Shown: positions 1-7,070 of the stretch, piece by piece
How the letters are laid out: each line of letters starts with the position of its first letter
Position numbering within the stretch: position 1 is the first letter of the stretch
Assembly (NCBI RefSeq): GCF_002835825.1
Contig: NZ_PIZH01000009.1
Location: forward strand, 1 to 14,903
Direction: 5' to 3'
Origin: Methanoregula sp.
Lineage (GTDB): Archaea > Halobacteriota > Methanomicrobia > Methanomicrobiales > Methanospirillaceae
DNA length: 14,903 nt
The notes under the pieces: generated by a model
Told to the model about the DNA's origin: nothing
The model's input: only the letters and a program-made list of their open reading frames with translations
The model's database searches: none
Program-made: the position numbers and the translations under genes

Positions 1-1
1 T

Positions 2-328
2 GCCCGGCTGGATGATGGAACGATTGCCGGGTTTGGCATGCTCCGGCCCCATAACCCGATGCCCGCGTTCCGGCACGCGGCCGAGATCACGTACTTCCTC
101 CGGCCGGACCTGACGGGAAAAGGGATCGGGACACGGATGCTCGCGTTCCTTGAGGAGGCCGGCCGAAAACAGGGAATAACAACACTCCTTGCCAGCATCT
201 CGTCCCTGAACGAGGGCAGTATCCGGTTCCACGCCCGGCAGGGGTTCACGGAATGCGGGAGGTTTGCCCGTGTCGGGATAAAAAAAGGAATTGTCTTCGA
301 TACAGTCTGGATGCAGAAGTTCCTCTGA
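2..328 (+). CDS. GNAT-family N-acetyltransferase, C-terminal part (5' end outside window)
   Basis: The reading frame is open from base 2, so the gene begins upstream of the window; the ATG at 38 is only an internal Met. About 108 codons are visible, ending in TGA at 326-328. The segment LTGKGIGTRML, around residues 37-47 of the visible part, matches motif A of GNAT enzymes (the R/Q-x-x-G-x-G/A acetyl-CoA pyrophosphate loop). It is followed by a helix and by the ASISSLNEGSIRFHARQGF segment typical of motif B, and the chain ends with the usual Gly-Phe plus beta strand. The pattern resembles the phosphinothricin/amino-acid acetyltransferase branch. The substrate cannot be told from sequence. The gene converges on hisB with only five bases between the stop codons, so the two share their 3' region. 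Confidence 0.85.
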   Translation, partial: ARLDDGTIAGFGMLRPHNPMPAFRHAAEITYFLRPDLTGKGIGTRMLAFLEEAGRKQGITTLLASISSLNEGSIRFHARQGFTECGRFARVGIKKGIVFDTVWMQKFL

Positions 329-343
329 ACCGATCAGAACTTC
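316..343. terminator. inverted repeat spanning the convergent GNAT/hisB stop codons
   Basis: GAAGTTC (316-322) is the exact reverse complement of GAACTTC (337-343), giving a 7-bp stem with a 14-base loop. Inside it a competing hairpin can form between TCTGA (324-328) and TCAGA (334-338). Both stop codons lie within the structure. On the minus strand a T7 run (complement of A7 at 280-286) lies about 48 bases beyond the hisB stop, inside the GNAT coding region. A bidirectional transcription end is a plausible reading, but the stem is short and archaeal termination depends mainly on T tracts. Confidence 0.35.
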
Positions 344-912
344 CCTTTCGTGCTCCGGACCGTCTTGTCACCGGTCAGGGCAAGTGCCTGCCCGAGGGCG
401 ATGCCGAATGCCTTGAACGCAGCCTCGCACTGGTGATGGTCGTTCTTGCCGGAGAACGTGATGTGCGCCGTGATGCCGGCCCGGGTGCAGAGCGAGTAGA
501 AGAAATGCTCGAAGATATCGGCCGGGATGGTGCTCACGAACTTGTTCCCAAACGTCCCCTTCCAGACAAGGTATCCCCGGCCCCCGCAGTCAAGGGCCAC
601 TTCGCCAAGCGACTCGTCCATCGGGATGACCGCGTGGGCGAACCGCCGGATGCCCCGGCCCTCGCCGATCACCTGCTTTACGGCATCACCAAGGACAATG
701 CCGATGTCCTCGATGGTATGGTGGCAGTCCACGTGCAGGTCGCCCTTTGCCGTGCAGGTAAGATCAAATCCCCCGTGCCGGGCCATCGCGGTCAGCATGT
801 GGTCGAAGAACGGGACGCCGCTGTCCACCTTCACAGTCCCCTTCCCGTCGGGGTTCAGTTTCACTACGATCTTCGTCTCCTTTGTCTCGCGCTTCACGTC
901 CACAACTCTCAT
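334..912 (-). CDS. hisB: Imidazoleglycerol-phosphate dehydratase
   Basis: Catalyses dehydration of imidazole glycerol phosphate to imidazole acetol phosphate in histidine synthesis, using two bound Mn ions; a cytosolic enzyme. The 192-residue protein is the usual size of the single-domain form and lacks the phosphatase domain fused in E. coli. Family signatures are FFDHML (35-40), the metal-binding HHTIEDIG (64-71), and [14 protein letters not shown] (157-170) with its paired His and Glu. I chose the ATG at 910-912, not the in-frame ATG at 916-918. GGAGG at 920-924 sits 7 bases from the first but only 1 base from the second, and the chosen start forms an ATGA overlap with the hisA stop. It is the last gene of the mat-hisG-hisA-hisB string. 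Confidence 0.96.
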   Translation of the reverse strand: MRVVDVKRETKETKIVVKLNPDGKGTVKVDSGVPFFDHMLTAMARHGGFDLTCTAKGDLHVDCHHTIEDIGIVLGDAVKQVIGEGRGIRRFAHAVIPMDESLGEVALDCGGRGYLVWKGTFGNKFVSTIPADIFEHFFYSLCTRAGITAHITFSGKNDHHQCEAAFKAFGIALGQALALTGDKTVRSTKGKF

Positions 913-1619
913 CTGCATTCCTCCAGTGCATCCACAAGTTTGATCTTCCCGCTGTACAGGGCCGAGCCGAGCACGGCCCCGAAAGCCCCGGCTTCCTTCA
1001 GGGCGGCAACATCGGAACGGGCCGAGACACCGCCAGCAACAACAACAGGGATGGTTACCGCATCGATCAGCTGCTTCACCGGTTCAATCCGTATGCCCTG
1101 CTGGAGCCCCTCGACATCCACGTTTGTGTACAGGAGCGAACCGGCGCCCAGCTCCTCGAAGCGTTTCGCCCAGCCGATATAGTCCCCGGCCGTCTCCTGC
1201 CAGCCGTGCACCGCAATCTGCCCGCCTTTTGCATCAACCCCGGGCATCACCCGCTCTTTACCGAACTCACGGGAGAGGGTGCGGATGCACTCCGGCTCCC
1301 GGGTCGCAAGGGTCGAGATGATGACCCGGTCCACGCCGGTTTCGAGCCAGTTCCTCGCATCGTCCACGGAGCGGATGCCTCCGCCCAGCTCGACCTCAAC
1401 GCCGGTCTTTTTGATCAGGTCTTTGATGAGTCCGGCATTCTTCGAGGCAGTCCCGAAAGCCCCGTCAAGATTGACGATGTGGAGCGCTGTTGCCCCCAGA
1501 TCCAGCCAGCGGGTGGCACAGGCAAACGGGTCGCCGTAGGCTGTCGCGCTCTCGCGTTTGCCCTGCACGAGCTGGACGCACTTCCCTCCAAGGATATCAA
1601 CTGCAGGAAAGATCTTCAT
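909..1619 (-). CDS. hisA: ProFAR isomerase (phosphoribosylformimino-5-aminoimidazole carboxamide ribotide isomerase)
   Basis: Performs the Amadori rearrangement of ProFAR to PRFAR in histidine synthesis; a cytosolic (beta/alpha)8 barrel. At 236 residues it has normal family length. Asp8 in [14 protein letters not shown] and Asp129 in MPGVDAKGG match the two catalytic Asp positions. Phosphate-binding glycine loops are visible as ELGGGIRS (77-84) and VVAGGVSA (193-200), with [12 protein letters not shown] near the end. The ATG at 1619 gives the standard MKIFPAVD start, 7 bases after the hisG stop. The TGA overlaps the hisB start by four bases, implying coupled translation. No separate promoter is evident. 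Confidence 0.96.
   Translation of the reverse strand: MKIFPAVDILGGKCVQLVQGKRESATAYGDPFACATRWLDLGATALHIVNLDGAFGTASKNAGLIKDLIKKTGVEVELGGGIRSVDDARNWLETGVDRVIISTLATREPECIRTLSREFGKERVMPGVDAKGGQIAVHGWQETAGDYIGWAKRFEELGAGSLLYTNVDVEGLQQGIRIEPVKQLIDAVTIPVVVAGGVSARSDVAALKEAGAFGAVLGSALYSGKIKLVDALEECR
920..924 (-). promoter_or_regulatory. Shine-Dalgarno site that decides the hisB start
   Basis: The minus strand reads GGAGG, then seven bases, then ATGA. The site lies inside the last codons of hisA. It supports the second ATG (910-912) over the first (916-918), which would have only one base of spacing. Confidence 0.8.
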
Positions 1620-1626
1620 GGGCAGC

Positions 1627-2544
1627 CTACCGGATCATCCGCTGAATGGCCATCACGAGAATATCCCGGGCACCGGCACGCCGGAGCTGGTTGATGAGGG
1701 TATAAACCCGCTCCTCGCTGACCACCGCGTGGACCGCGACGAGGCCCTCTGATGAGGCAACGTCCATGACAGTCGGGCCGGAGAGACCGGGCAGGACCTT
1801 TTTCACCGCGTCAAGGCAGGACCGTCTGGCATTCATCATCAGGTAACACTGCCCCCGCGCCCGGATCACGCTCTCCAGCGCAAGGTGGATCTCGTCGATC
1901 TTGTCCCGCTTTTTCTTCAGGGAGTCCTTGTTTGCGATCAGGTGGGTCGAGGTTGTGAGGACCTCGTCGATCACCCGGAGGCGGTTGGTCTTCAGCGTCG
2001 TGCCCGAGCTTGACAGGTCGATGATCGCGTCCGCGATCCCGAGATGCGGGGTTGCCTCGCAGGCGCCACCCACCTGCACGATCTCGACCTCTACCTTCTT
2101 CTTTGCAAAGTACCTGCCGGTGATGACCGGGAACTCGGTCGCCACCTTCTTCCCCTTCAGCTGCTTCACCGAGGTGATGCCGGAGTCCTCGTGCACGGCA
2201 AGGACCAGTGTGCCCCTGCCGGACTGGAGGTCGAGGAGCTCCTCGACATCGGACTCCCGCTCGATCACCATGTCGTGGCCGGTGATGCCAAGGTCGGCTG
2301 CCCCGTTTGCAACGTACTCGGGAATATCCGCGGGACGGGCAAAAAGGATCTCGACATGGGGGTCGAGCGTCCGGGTAATCAAACGCCGTTCGGCCCCGGT
2401 CTCCGCAAGGTGGAGCCCGCTCTTCTCCACGAGATCGAGGATGGGGGCGGCGATCCTTCCCTTGTTGGGGATCGCAAGCCGCACAACATCAGAAAAAGAA
2501 GGGTTGTCACGGGATTTTTTAGTGACAGGTGCAGGTTTTGCCAT
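1627..2544 (-). CDS. hisG: ATP phosphoribosyltransferase, long form
   Basis: First committed step of histidine synthesis: ATP plus PRPP gives phosphoribosyl-ATP. The 305-residue protein has the periplasmic-binding-like catalytic core (about 20-215) and the C-terminal ACT-like HisG_C domain (about 218-304) that confers histidine feedback inhibition in long-form enzymes, so no HisZ partner should be needed. Signatures are RLAIPNKGR (22-30), DLGITGHDM (84-92) and the PRPP loop [14 protein letters not shown] (176-189). There are about 20 extra residues before the usual start; an in-frame GTG at codon 21 would give a family-length protein but has no Shine-Dalgarno sequence. The chosen ATG has only a weak GGA 7 bases upstream. 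It follows mat by 11 bases and precedes hisA by 7. Confidence 0.95.
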   Translation of the reverse strand: MAKPAPVTKKSRDNPSFSDVVRLAIPNKGRIAAPILDLVEKSGLHLAETGAERRLITRTLDPHVEILFARPADIPEYVANGAADLGITGHDMVIERESDVEELLDLQSGRGTLVLAVHEDSGITSVKQLKGKKVATEFPVITGRYFAKKKVEVEIVQVGGACEATPHLGIADAIIDLSSSGTTLKTNRLRVIDEVLTTSTHLIANKDSLKKKRDKIDEIHLALESVIRARGQCYLMMNARRSCLDAVKKVLPGLSGPTVMDVASSEGLVAVHAVVSEERVYTLINQLRRAGARDILVMAIQRMIR

Positions 2545-2555
2545 TGCTGTTCCAA

Positions 2556-3758
2556 TCAGAACGTCTTGAGCTTGCCGGCGATTACCTTTTCGGTGATCTG
2601 GGTGACATTGGCCAGCTTGTCGTCAACAATACCAAGGATCTCGGCATTGATGTCCTTTAACGCGACACCGCACACGGGCAGTACCTGGACACTGGCCACG
2701 AGGGGCTGGTCGATCGGCTTCCCGATCTGGGAGAGGAGGCGGATGTACATCTCTTCGATGCCGTCGACTTTCCTGACGCAGTCCTGGGCGATCTGGGTCG
2801 AGAGGAGGTTATAGATCTTGCCGATGTGGTTGATCGGGTTCTTGCCGCTCGTTGCCTCCATGGACATCGGGCGGTTGGGGGTGATGAGCCCGTTGCAGCG
2901 GTTGCCGCGGCCTACCGAGCCGTCGTCTCCCATCTCGGCCGAGGTACCGGTGACGGTTAAGAAGACGCTCTTCTTCCTGATGTCGTCAGCAGTGTTGACG
3001 TGGACAACGACCTTCCGCTTCGAGGTCTTCTTTGCGACCGCAGTGATCTCCTCCTTAAGGAGGTCCATGTATTCACTATACTCGCGGATGTCCTTGCAGT
3101 ACCGGTCAACGATAGCGCAGGCAATGGTGAGGGTGATGGTGTTCCCGTCGCGGAGGCCCATGATCTTGATGTCCTGGCCGATGGCGGGGTACTTCTTCCG
3201 GAGTTTTGTGTCAATGTAGTTCGCGCTGTTTAAGATGATGTTCTCCACGTCGGAGAACGGCGCGTGGCCGACACCGAACGAGGTGTCGTTGGACCTCGGG
3301 GCCGTGCCCTGGTTGGGCTTGAAGACATCCCGCAGGTCGGTGGAGCCGGTCCCGAGCCGGCAGTCGATCATGATCTCGCGGTTCAGGTCAAGCTCGGGGA
3401 GAATCTTGTGGATGTACTTGTTGGCGGCCTCGACGGCAACGGCATCTGCGGGGACCTTGACGCCGTTCCATTCCTTGGTTGCACGGCCGTCCAGGAGCAC
3501 GTAGATCGGGCGGATCATCCGGCCGCCACCGAACTTCGGTGCGGATTCGCCGGCAACGATCTCGCCCTGGTCGGTGTTGTGGTGGAGGACAACGCCGAAC
3601 TCCTCAAGGTAGGTTTTGCAGAGGGCCTGGCTGATGGACTCTGCAATGCCATCGGCAATGCTGTCAGGGTGACCGAGGCACTTGCGCTCGGCGACTTCAA
3701 TGCGCTGCTTTTCAAGGGGGATCTGGTCCAAGGCTTCGATCTGGATGTTTCTTTTCAT
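2556..3758 (-). CDS. mat: Archaeal-type S-adenosylmethionine synthetase
   Basis: Makes S-adenosylmethionine from ATP and methionine in the cytosol. The 400-residue length and sequence fit the archaeal family, which is distant from bacterial MetK. Visible conserved stretches are ERKCLGHPDSIADGIAE (24-40), HHNTDQGEI (59-67), CRLGTGSTDLRD (133-144), GDDGSVGRGNRCNGLITPN (277-295) and SMEATSGKNPINHIGKIYN (299-317). The frame remains open to 3818, but I start at 3758. MKRNIQIEAL is the expected N-terminus, and GAGG at 3765-3768 lies 6 bases before that ATG; the upstream 20 residues are low-complexity. It is the first gene of a tight string with hisG, hisA and hisB, apparently transcribed from the promoter region upstream at about 3780-3830. 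Confidence 0.95.
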   Translation of the reverse strand: MKRNIQIEALDQIPLEKQRIEVAERKCLGHPDSIADGIAESISQALCKTYLEEFGVVLHHNTDQGEIVAGESAPKFGGGRMIRPIYVLLDGRATKEWNGVKVPADAVAVEAANKYIHKILPELDLNREIMIDCRLGTGSTDLRDVFKPNQGTAPRSNDTSFGVGHAPFSDVENIILNSANYIDTKLRKKYPAIGQDIKIMGLRDGNTITLTIACAIVDRYCKDIREYSEYMDLLKEEITAVAKKTSKRKVVVHVNTADDIRKKSVFLTVTGTSAEMGDDGSVGRGNRCNGLITPNRPMSMEATSGKNPINHIGKIYNLLSTQIAQDCVRKVDGIEEMYIRLLSQIGKPIDQPLVASVQVLPVCGVALKDINAEILGIVDDKLANVTQITEKVIAGKLKTF

Positions 3759-3764
3759 GAGTGT

Positions 3765-3768
3765 CCTC
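3765..3768 (-). promoter_or_regulatory. Shine-Dalgarno site that decides the mat start
   Basis: The minus strand reads GAGG, then six bases (ACACTC), then ATG at 3758-3756. This favours the 400-residue protein over the 420-residue open frame. Confidence 0.65.
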
Positions 3769-3800
3769 GTGGGATTCGTTAGTATACATGGGAATGGTGT

Positions 3801-3827
3801 TGATATAACGATTTCCAATTATACAAG
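3801..3827 (-). promoter_or_regulatory. Candidate TATA-box region for mat-hisGAB
   Basis: The 218-base spacer 3759-3976 is much more AT-rich than the genes. On the minus strand it has CTTGTATAATT (3827-3817) and CGTTATATCA (3810-3801). The second is centred about 26 bases before 3780, which would give a leader of about 20 bases carrying the Shine-Dalgarno site. A second copy of GTTATATC lies further upstream at 3903-3910. Which box is used cannot be told from sequence. Confidence 0.45.
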
Positions 3828-3843
3828 AAACGAGGCAGGAATT

Positions 3844-3858
3844 ATTACTGTTAGTAAT
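3844..3858. repeat. Inverted repeat upstream of the mat promoter
   Basis: ATTACT (3844-3849), a 3-base spacer, then AGTAAT (3853-3858) form a perfect 6-3-6 inverted repeat about 20-40 bases upstream of the candidate TATA boxes. The position suits an activator or operator site for mat-hisGAB. A chance repeat in AT-rich DNA is the alternative. Confidence 0.4.
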
Positions 3859-3976
3859 CGAAAAACAGAGGCAGAACGTCGTAAACGCTGCACATGCAAC
3901 ACGATATAACCACAGGTCATGCCCGAAACAGCAGTGTAAAGAGAGAGAAGATACAAGCCGGGCGCACTACGAGGGA

Positions 3977-5473
3977 CTACCGCCGCAGGAATTTATGGAG
4001 AATAGTCATTTCGCTGCCTTTCGGGGCCTTCTTGACCGGGGGTTTTGTCGGGACGGGCTTCTCCTCCTCGAAGTCCTCCTGATCGACCGGTACGGGCCGG
4101 TTCTCGTGGCCCGGCGGGTCGGTCCTTGTCATCTTTTTCGTGAGCGTCGGGCTGGTGCGGGAGTGGGGAAGCGTCCTTCCCACGTTCAGCTTGGTCCCGC
4201 ATCCCGGGCAGAAGTTTGCGGAGTGCGGCAGCTTCTTCCCGCAGTTGTGGCAGAACTGGGGGGTTGCCTCTTTTGGCTCATCACGTTCCGGCTTGCCGGT
4301 AACGGGGGCTGCCCTGCTCTCCTGGACAACCGGGCGCCGGGCCGGCGCCGGGCTCTCTTCCGCAACAGGGGCCGGCGGCTCGATAACCGTCTGCCGGACG
4401 GGCCGGGGTGAGACCGGGCCGGTCTGCCGGATAGCGGTCTTCATGGCTACCCGCATAGCAGACTGCACGGCAGGTTTTGCTACGGCCGGTTCCTCTGCTG
4501 CCTCGCGGGTGACCGGGGGTTCCCGCTCGTAGGTAGTGGCAATGACCTGCCTGATCGGCAGTCTCCGGGGGGGCGTCACAGCCGCGGATTCCGGTGCAGG
4601 CTCCTCTTCCGGAACGGCTTCCTCTTCGGGAGCATTGTAGGGTGAGAGCAAACGCTTTACCGGGGGCTGCCGCTCGTGGTCCTTTTTGACCGGCCGTCTC
4701 ACCGGCTGGAGCTCGGGCCGGGGACGGGCACGCTCGGGAACGCGGATCGGTGCAGGCTCCTCCTCTTCCTCTTCACCATATTCCTCGTCATCGATGGGCT
4801 CCTGCACCTTTGCCGGCGCAGGCCGCCGCTGGGGCTTTTGTACTGCGGGGCGTTCTTCTTCAGGCTCCTCTTCCGGGACAGGCTCCCGTGGCCGTGCCGC
4901 AGCGGGCCGCTTTCCGGGTTTCTTTGCCGGTGCCGGCTCCTCGCCCTGGAGGAGGGTATTCCATTCATCAATCTCCGCAGACCGGTCCGTGCCGCCCTGG
5001 ACAAAGACCAGCTTCATGGTCTTGATCTCGTCATCTTCGGACCTGAGGGAGAGGACGAGCACGGGGTCGGAACTTTCGGAGACTTCGACGATGCTTCCCA
5101 CGATGGTATCCCGGGAAACGTCTTTTGCCGTCACCTTGATCTTCTTTTCCTGCGTGTCGATCAAAAAGATACGCTGGTTGGTCAGGTAGGCGTGGAACGA
5201 GAATTTCTTGACAGCAACATTGAGTGCCCCAATCAGCACCTGTTCGCCGGGCTGGAGGACCGCAGAGAGACCGCCCTCCTCCTCGTCTTCTGAATCAGGA
5301 TCCCCTGCCGGTGCCCGGGCCACGGTCCCTTTGGATGCAGGACCCGCCCGCGGTACGGTAAACTTCCCCGCGTCAGCTGCCGCACGCTCTTTTTTCCGGG
5401 TAATTTTGCCGCCGCAATAACCGCATTCGGTGATATCATCCCGAAGGTTCATCCCGCAGTGAGGGCACTTCAT
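3977..5473 (-). CDS. Unnamed protein: zinc ribbon, PH-like domain, Pro/Glu-rich linker, zinc ribbon
   Basis: I do not recognise a named family for the full 498-residue protein. Residues 1-25 form a zinc ribbon (Cys3, Cys6, Cys17, Cys20). Residues about 70-177 resemble a small PH-like beta domain, with YLTNQRIFLIDTQEKKIKV at 96-114 and alternating beta strands. Residues about 178-405 are a disordered Pro/Glu/Ala/Arg linker with acidic runs (EEEEEE near 234). A second zinc ribbon, FCHNCGKKLPHSANFCPGCG, spans 407-426, followed by a roughly 70-residue tail ending in a basic segment. There is no signal peptide or membrane helix, so a cytosolic scaffold or adaptor is a reasonable guess only. ATG at 5473 is preferred (GGAG 8 bases upstream); an in-frame TTG lies one codon earlier. 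A TATA-like box lies about 35-45 bases upstream, so it is probably its own transcript. Confidence 0.85.
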   Translation of the reverse strand: MKCPHCGMNLRDDITECGYCGGKITRKKERAAADAGKFTVPRAGPASKGTVARAPAGDPDSEDEEEGGLSAVLQPGEQVLIGALNVAVKKFSFHAYLTNQRIFLIDTQEKKIKVTAKDVSRDTIVGSIVEVSESSDPVLVLSLRSEDDEIKTMKLVFVQGGTDRSAEIDEWNTLLQGEEPAPAKKPGKRPAAARPREPVPEEEPEEERPAVQKPQRRPAPAKVQEPIDDEEYGEEEEEEPAPIRVPERARPRPELQPVRRPVKKDHERQPPVKRLLSPYNAPEEEAVPEEEPAPESAAVTPPRRLPIRQVIATTYEREPPVTREAAEEPAVAKPAVQSAMRVAMKTAIRQTGPVSPRPVRQTVIEPPAPVAEESPAPARRPVVQESRAAPVTGKPERDEPKEATPQFCHNCGKKLPHSANFCPGCGTKLNVGRTLPHSRTSPTLTKKMTRTDPPGHENRPVPVDQEDFEEEKPVPTKPPVKKAPKGSEMTILHKFLRR

Positions 5474-5506
5474 CAAGGAAACTCCGCTTGTTTATCGTAC
5501 GGACTG

Positions 5507-5519
5507 GATAATTATAATG
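5507..5519 (-). promoter_or_regulatory. Candidate TATA box for the double-zinc-ribbon gene
   Basis: The minus strand reads ATTATAATTATCC here, 34-46 bases before the ATG at 5473. GGAG (5482-5485) falls in the expected leader. A second AT-rich stretch, TTTTTCATATC, lies slightly upstream and could be the 3' T tract of the preceding gene or an alternative TATA box. Confidence 0.4.
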
Positions 5520-5581
5520 TTCTCATAAGATATGAAAAATTCTCTGATCAGCGATCGGTCCGTCAGGAGGTTCCTGCAGGG

Positions 5582-6952
5582 CTATTGGGGAGAGATGAGG
5601 GCGCTGATCGCTGCGGTGACCTCGCGCCGTTCGTCCTCCTTTTCTACAGGCCAGACATACAGCCCGGCGGTGTCCCGGCTGGTGCTGAGCAACGCATTGA
5701 CCCGGCAGCGCTCCATATCTCCCGAAAGGAGGCAGTCGTCCGGCCCGACCCGTGCAAACCGGCCGGTGATTGTTGAAGAGACCGGATCGGGGGAGTCAAG
5801 AACGTAATAGAGCCCCCGGTTCACGGCAACGATCAGTACCCCGCGTTTCCCGGTCTCGCCGGAGTTCCCCGGCATGATGGTGCCGTACCGTTCGTCGCCG
5901 TACTCGTTGAGGAACTCGAGATAGAACAGATCGTGCCGCTCCTTGAGCTGCGAGAGGAAGAGGCCGGCCTTTAAGGGGAGGTAGCGGGAATATTTCGCGT
6001 TGACCGGTTCCTTAAGGTGCCTGAACGCCGGGAGTTCAAGGAGCTCGCCAAGGGTCCGCTGCACCCGGAAAAAGGCATCCCCTTTCACGCTCCCGACAAC
6101 CTTCAGGGGGACCGGCCGGAAGTAGATAGTCTTTCCCAAAACCGGTACCACAAGCGTCCCGTCCTTCATCGCGGTAAGCGTGACCGGTGCGGCCGGCAGG
6201 GGCTTGGGCGGTTGCTTTTCCGCCATACGGGCTTTGACAGGCACGATCTTTCCCCCCGGTGCCGTGCCCCGTGCAAGGAGAGCCCACTCCTCCGGGGAGT
6301 GCGTTGTGTCCAGGTGCTTCTTCCAGAGCGGGTCGCGGATATGCGCAATGGAGACCAGCCGGTACGCGGGCCCCACGGGAATGAACTTTGCCCCGCAGTG
6401 CGAGCACTCGATGATGAAGTCGGTATGGGGGATCCCGAAGAGCTGCTTTCCCACGATCTTCGAGAGGATTCCGGTCCGGCAGACCGGGCAGAGGTCCATC
6501 CACGAGATCGATGATCCGGCCGCTCCTCCCGCGAGCCGGACCGAGGGAGCGAGCGTTGATGCGATATGCCAGGTCCAGGGAGGGAGGAGGCGGATTGCCC
6601 GCCGTGGCCGGTGCATCTGCCGGTCGATGATCTCTGTCATCTCCGTGATCCCGGCAGTGCAGAGTATCTCGGCGATCACCGGGACGACCGTCTTTCCCGT
6701 AATCCGCAGGCGCTCCTCAAGGGCAATGTCAAGGCCGGATGCCACGCTCCCGGCAAGGGAATCGCGGGGCGTTCTGATGGCAAGCGTCCGGGTCGGCTCG
6801 GCATTGAGGCACTCCATGGTCACGCCGACCAGTTCGCCAGTGACATGCACGCCGCCCCGTAAAAACGGGAGCTGAGAAACACGCTGTGTCACGGTGGTGC
6901 AGGCATGGGCGAACAATTCAGGCGGGATGGGGAGAAACTGGGTAGCGGACAT
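5582..6952 (-). CDS. Hypothetical protein with central zinc ribbon
   Basis: A 456-residue protein that I cannot assign. Residues 1-150 are a mixed alpha/beta region without a motif I know. Residues about 153-230 hold a zinc ribbon (CPVC at 155-158 and CSHC at 183-186) continuing into AKFIPVGPAYRLVSI and a HSPEEWALLARG segment, reminiscent of small zinc-ribbon modules in other archaeal proteins. A Pro/Lys-rich hinge (about 235-256) leads to a C-terminal domain of about 200 residues. There are no membrane helices and no signal peptide. The frame is open upstream to 7360, but that part overlaps the divergent lipoprotein gene and is low in plausible content, so I use the ATG at 6952. No Shine-Dalgarno sequence precedes it, so it may be leaderless. 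The TAG stop lies 108 bases before the next minus-strand gene. Confidence 0.75.
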   Translation of the reverse strand: MSATQFLPIPPELFAHACTTVTQRVSQLPFLRGGVHVTGELVGVTMECLNAEPTRTLAIRTPRDSLAGSVASGLDIALEERLRITGKTVVPVIAEILCTAGITEMTEIIDRQMHRPRRAIRLLPPWTWHIASTLAPSVRLAGGAAGSSISWMDLCPVCRTGILSKIVGKQLFGIPHTDFIIECSHCGAKFIPVGPAYRLVSIAHIRDPLWKKHLDTTHSPEEWALLARGTAPGGKIVPVKARMAEKQPPKPLPAAPVTLTAMKDGTLVVPVLGKTIYFRPVPLKVVGSVKGDAFFRVQRTLGELLELPAFRHLKEPVNAKYSRYLPLKAGLFLSQLKERHDLFYLEFLNEYGDERYGTIMPGNSGETGKRGVLIVAVNRGLYYVLDSPDPVSSTITGRFARVGPDDCLLSGDMERCRVNALLSTSRDTAGLYVWPVEKEDERREVTAAISALISPQ

Positions 6953-7034
6953 GGTTTTGCGACAGATCCATTGTCGCGGGACCACAATAACCGTTCGGGT
7001 GCTGCCGGGTGCAAAGGCCGTGAGCACAAACAAA

Positions 7035-7044
7035 GCATAAATGC
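7035..7044. promoter_or_regulatory. Possible TATA element in the divergent intergenic region
   Basis: GCATAAATGC is the only clear AT-rich, TATA-like element in the 118-base gap (6953-7070) between the divergent 456-aa gene and the lipoprotein gene. It is a 4-2-4 inverted repeat, so it could be read in either direction. Spacing to the lipoprotein start is rather short for a leadered mRNA, so the call is weak. Confidence 0.25.
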
Positions 7045-7060
7045 GAGAGCAGCCCCACGT

Positions 7061-7064
7061 GAGG
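7061..7064 (+). promoter_or_regulatory. Shine-Dalgarno site that decides the lipoprotein start
   Basis: GAGG lies 6 bases before the ATG at 7071. The earlier in-frame ATG at 7041 has no such site and would add ten charged residues before the signal peptide. Confidence 0.6.
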
Positions 7065-7070
7065 ATACGG

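Noticed and set aside
253..1182. Long + strand open frame spanning hisB and hisA
   Set aside because: It crosses the GNAT end and two strongly supported minus-strand genes; its composition is typical of an antisense shadow.
3894..4082. Small + strand open frame (62 codons) in and beyond the spacer upstream of mat
   Set aside because: Half of it is antisense to the 3' end of the double-zinc-ribbon gene, and it has no ribosome site or recognisable feature.
4600..5000. Repeated GAAGAG/CTCCTCTTC-like stretches suggesting a nucleotide repeat array
   Set aside because: They encode Glu runs in the disordered Pro/Glu linker, and the spacing is irregular, so this is coding low complexity and not a repeat array.
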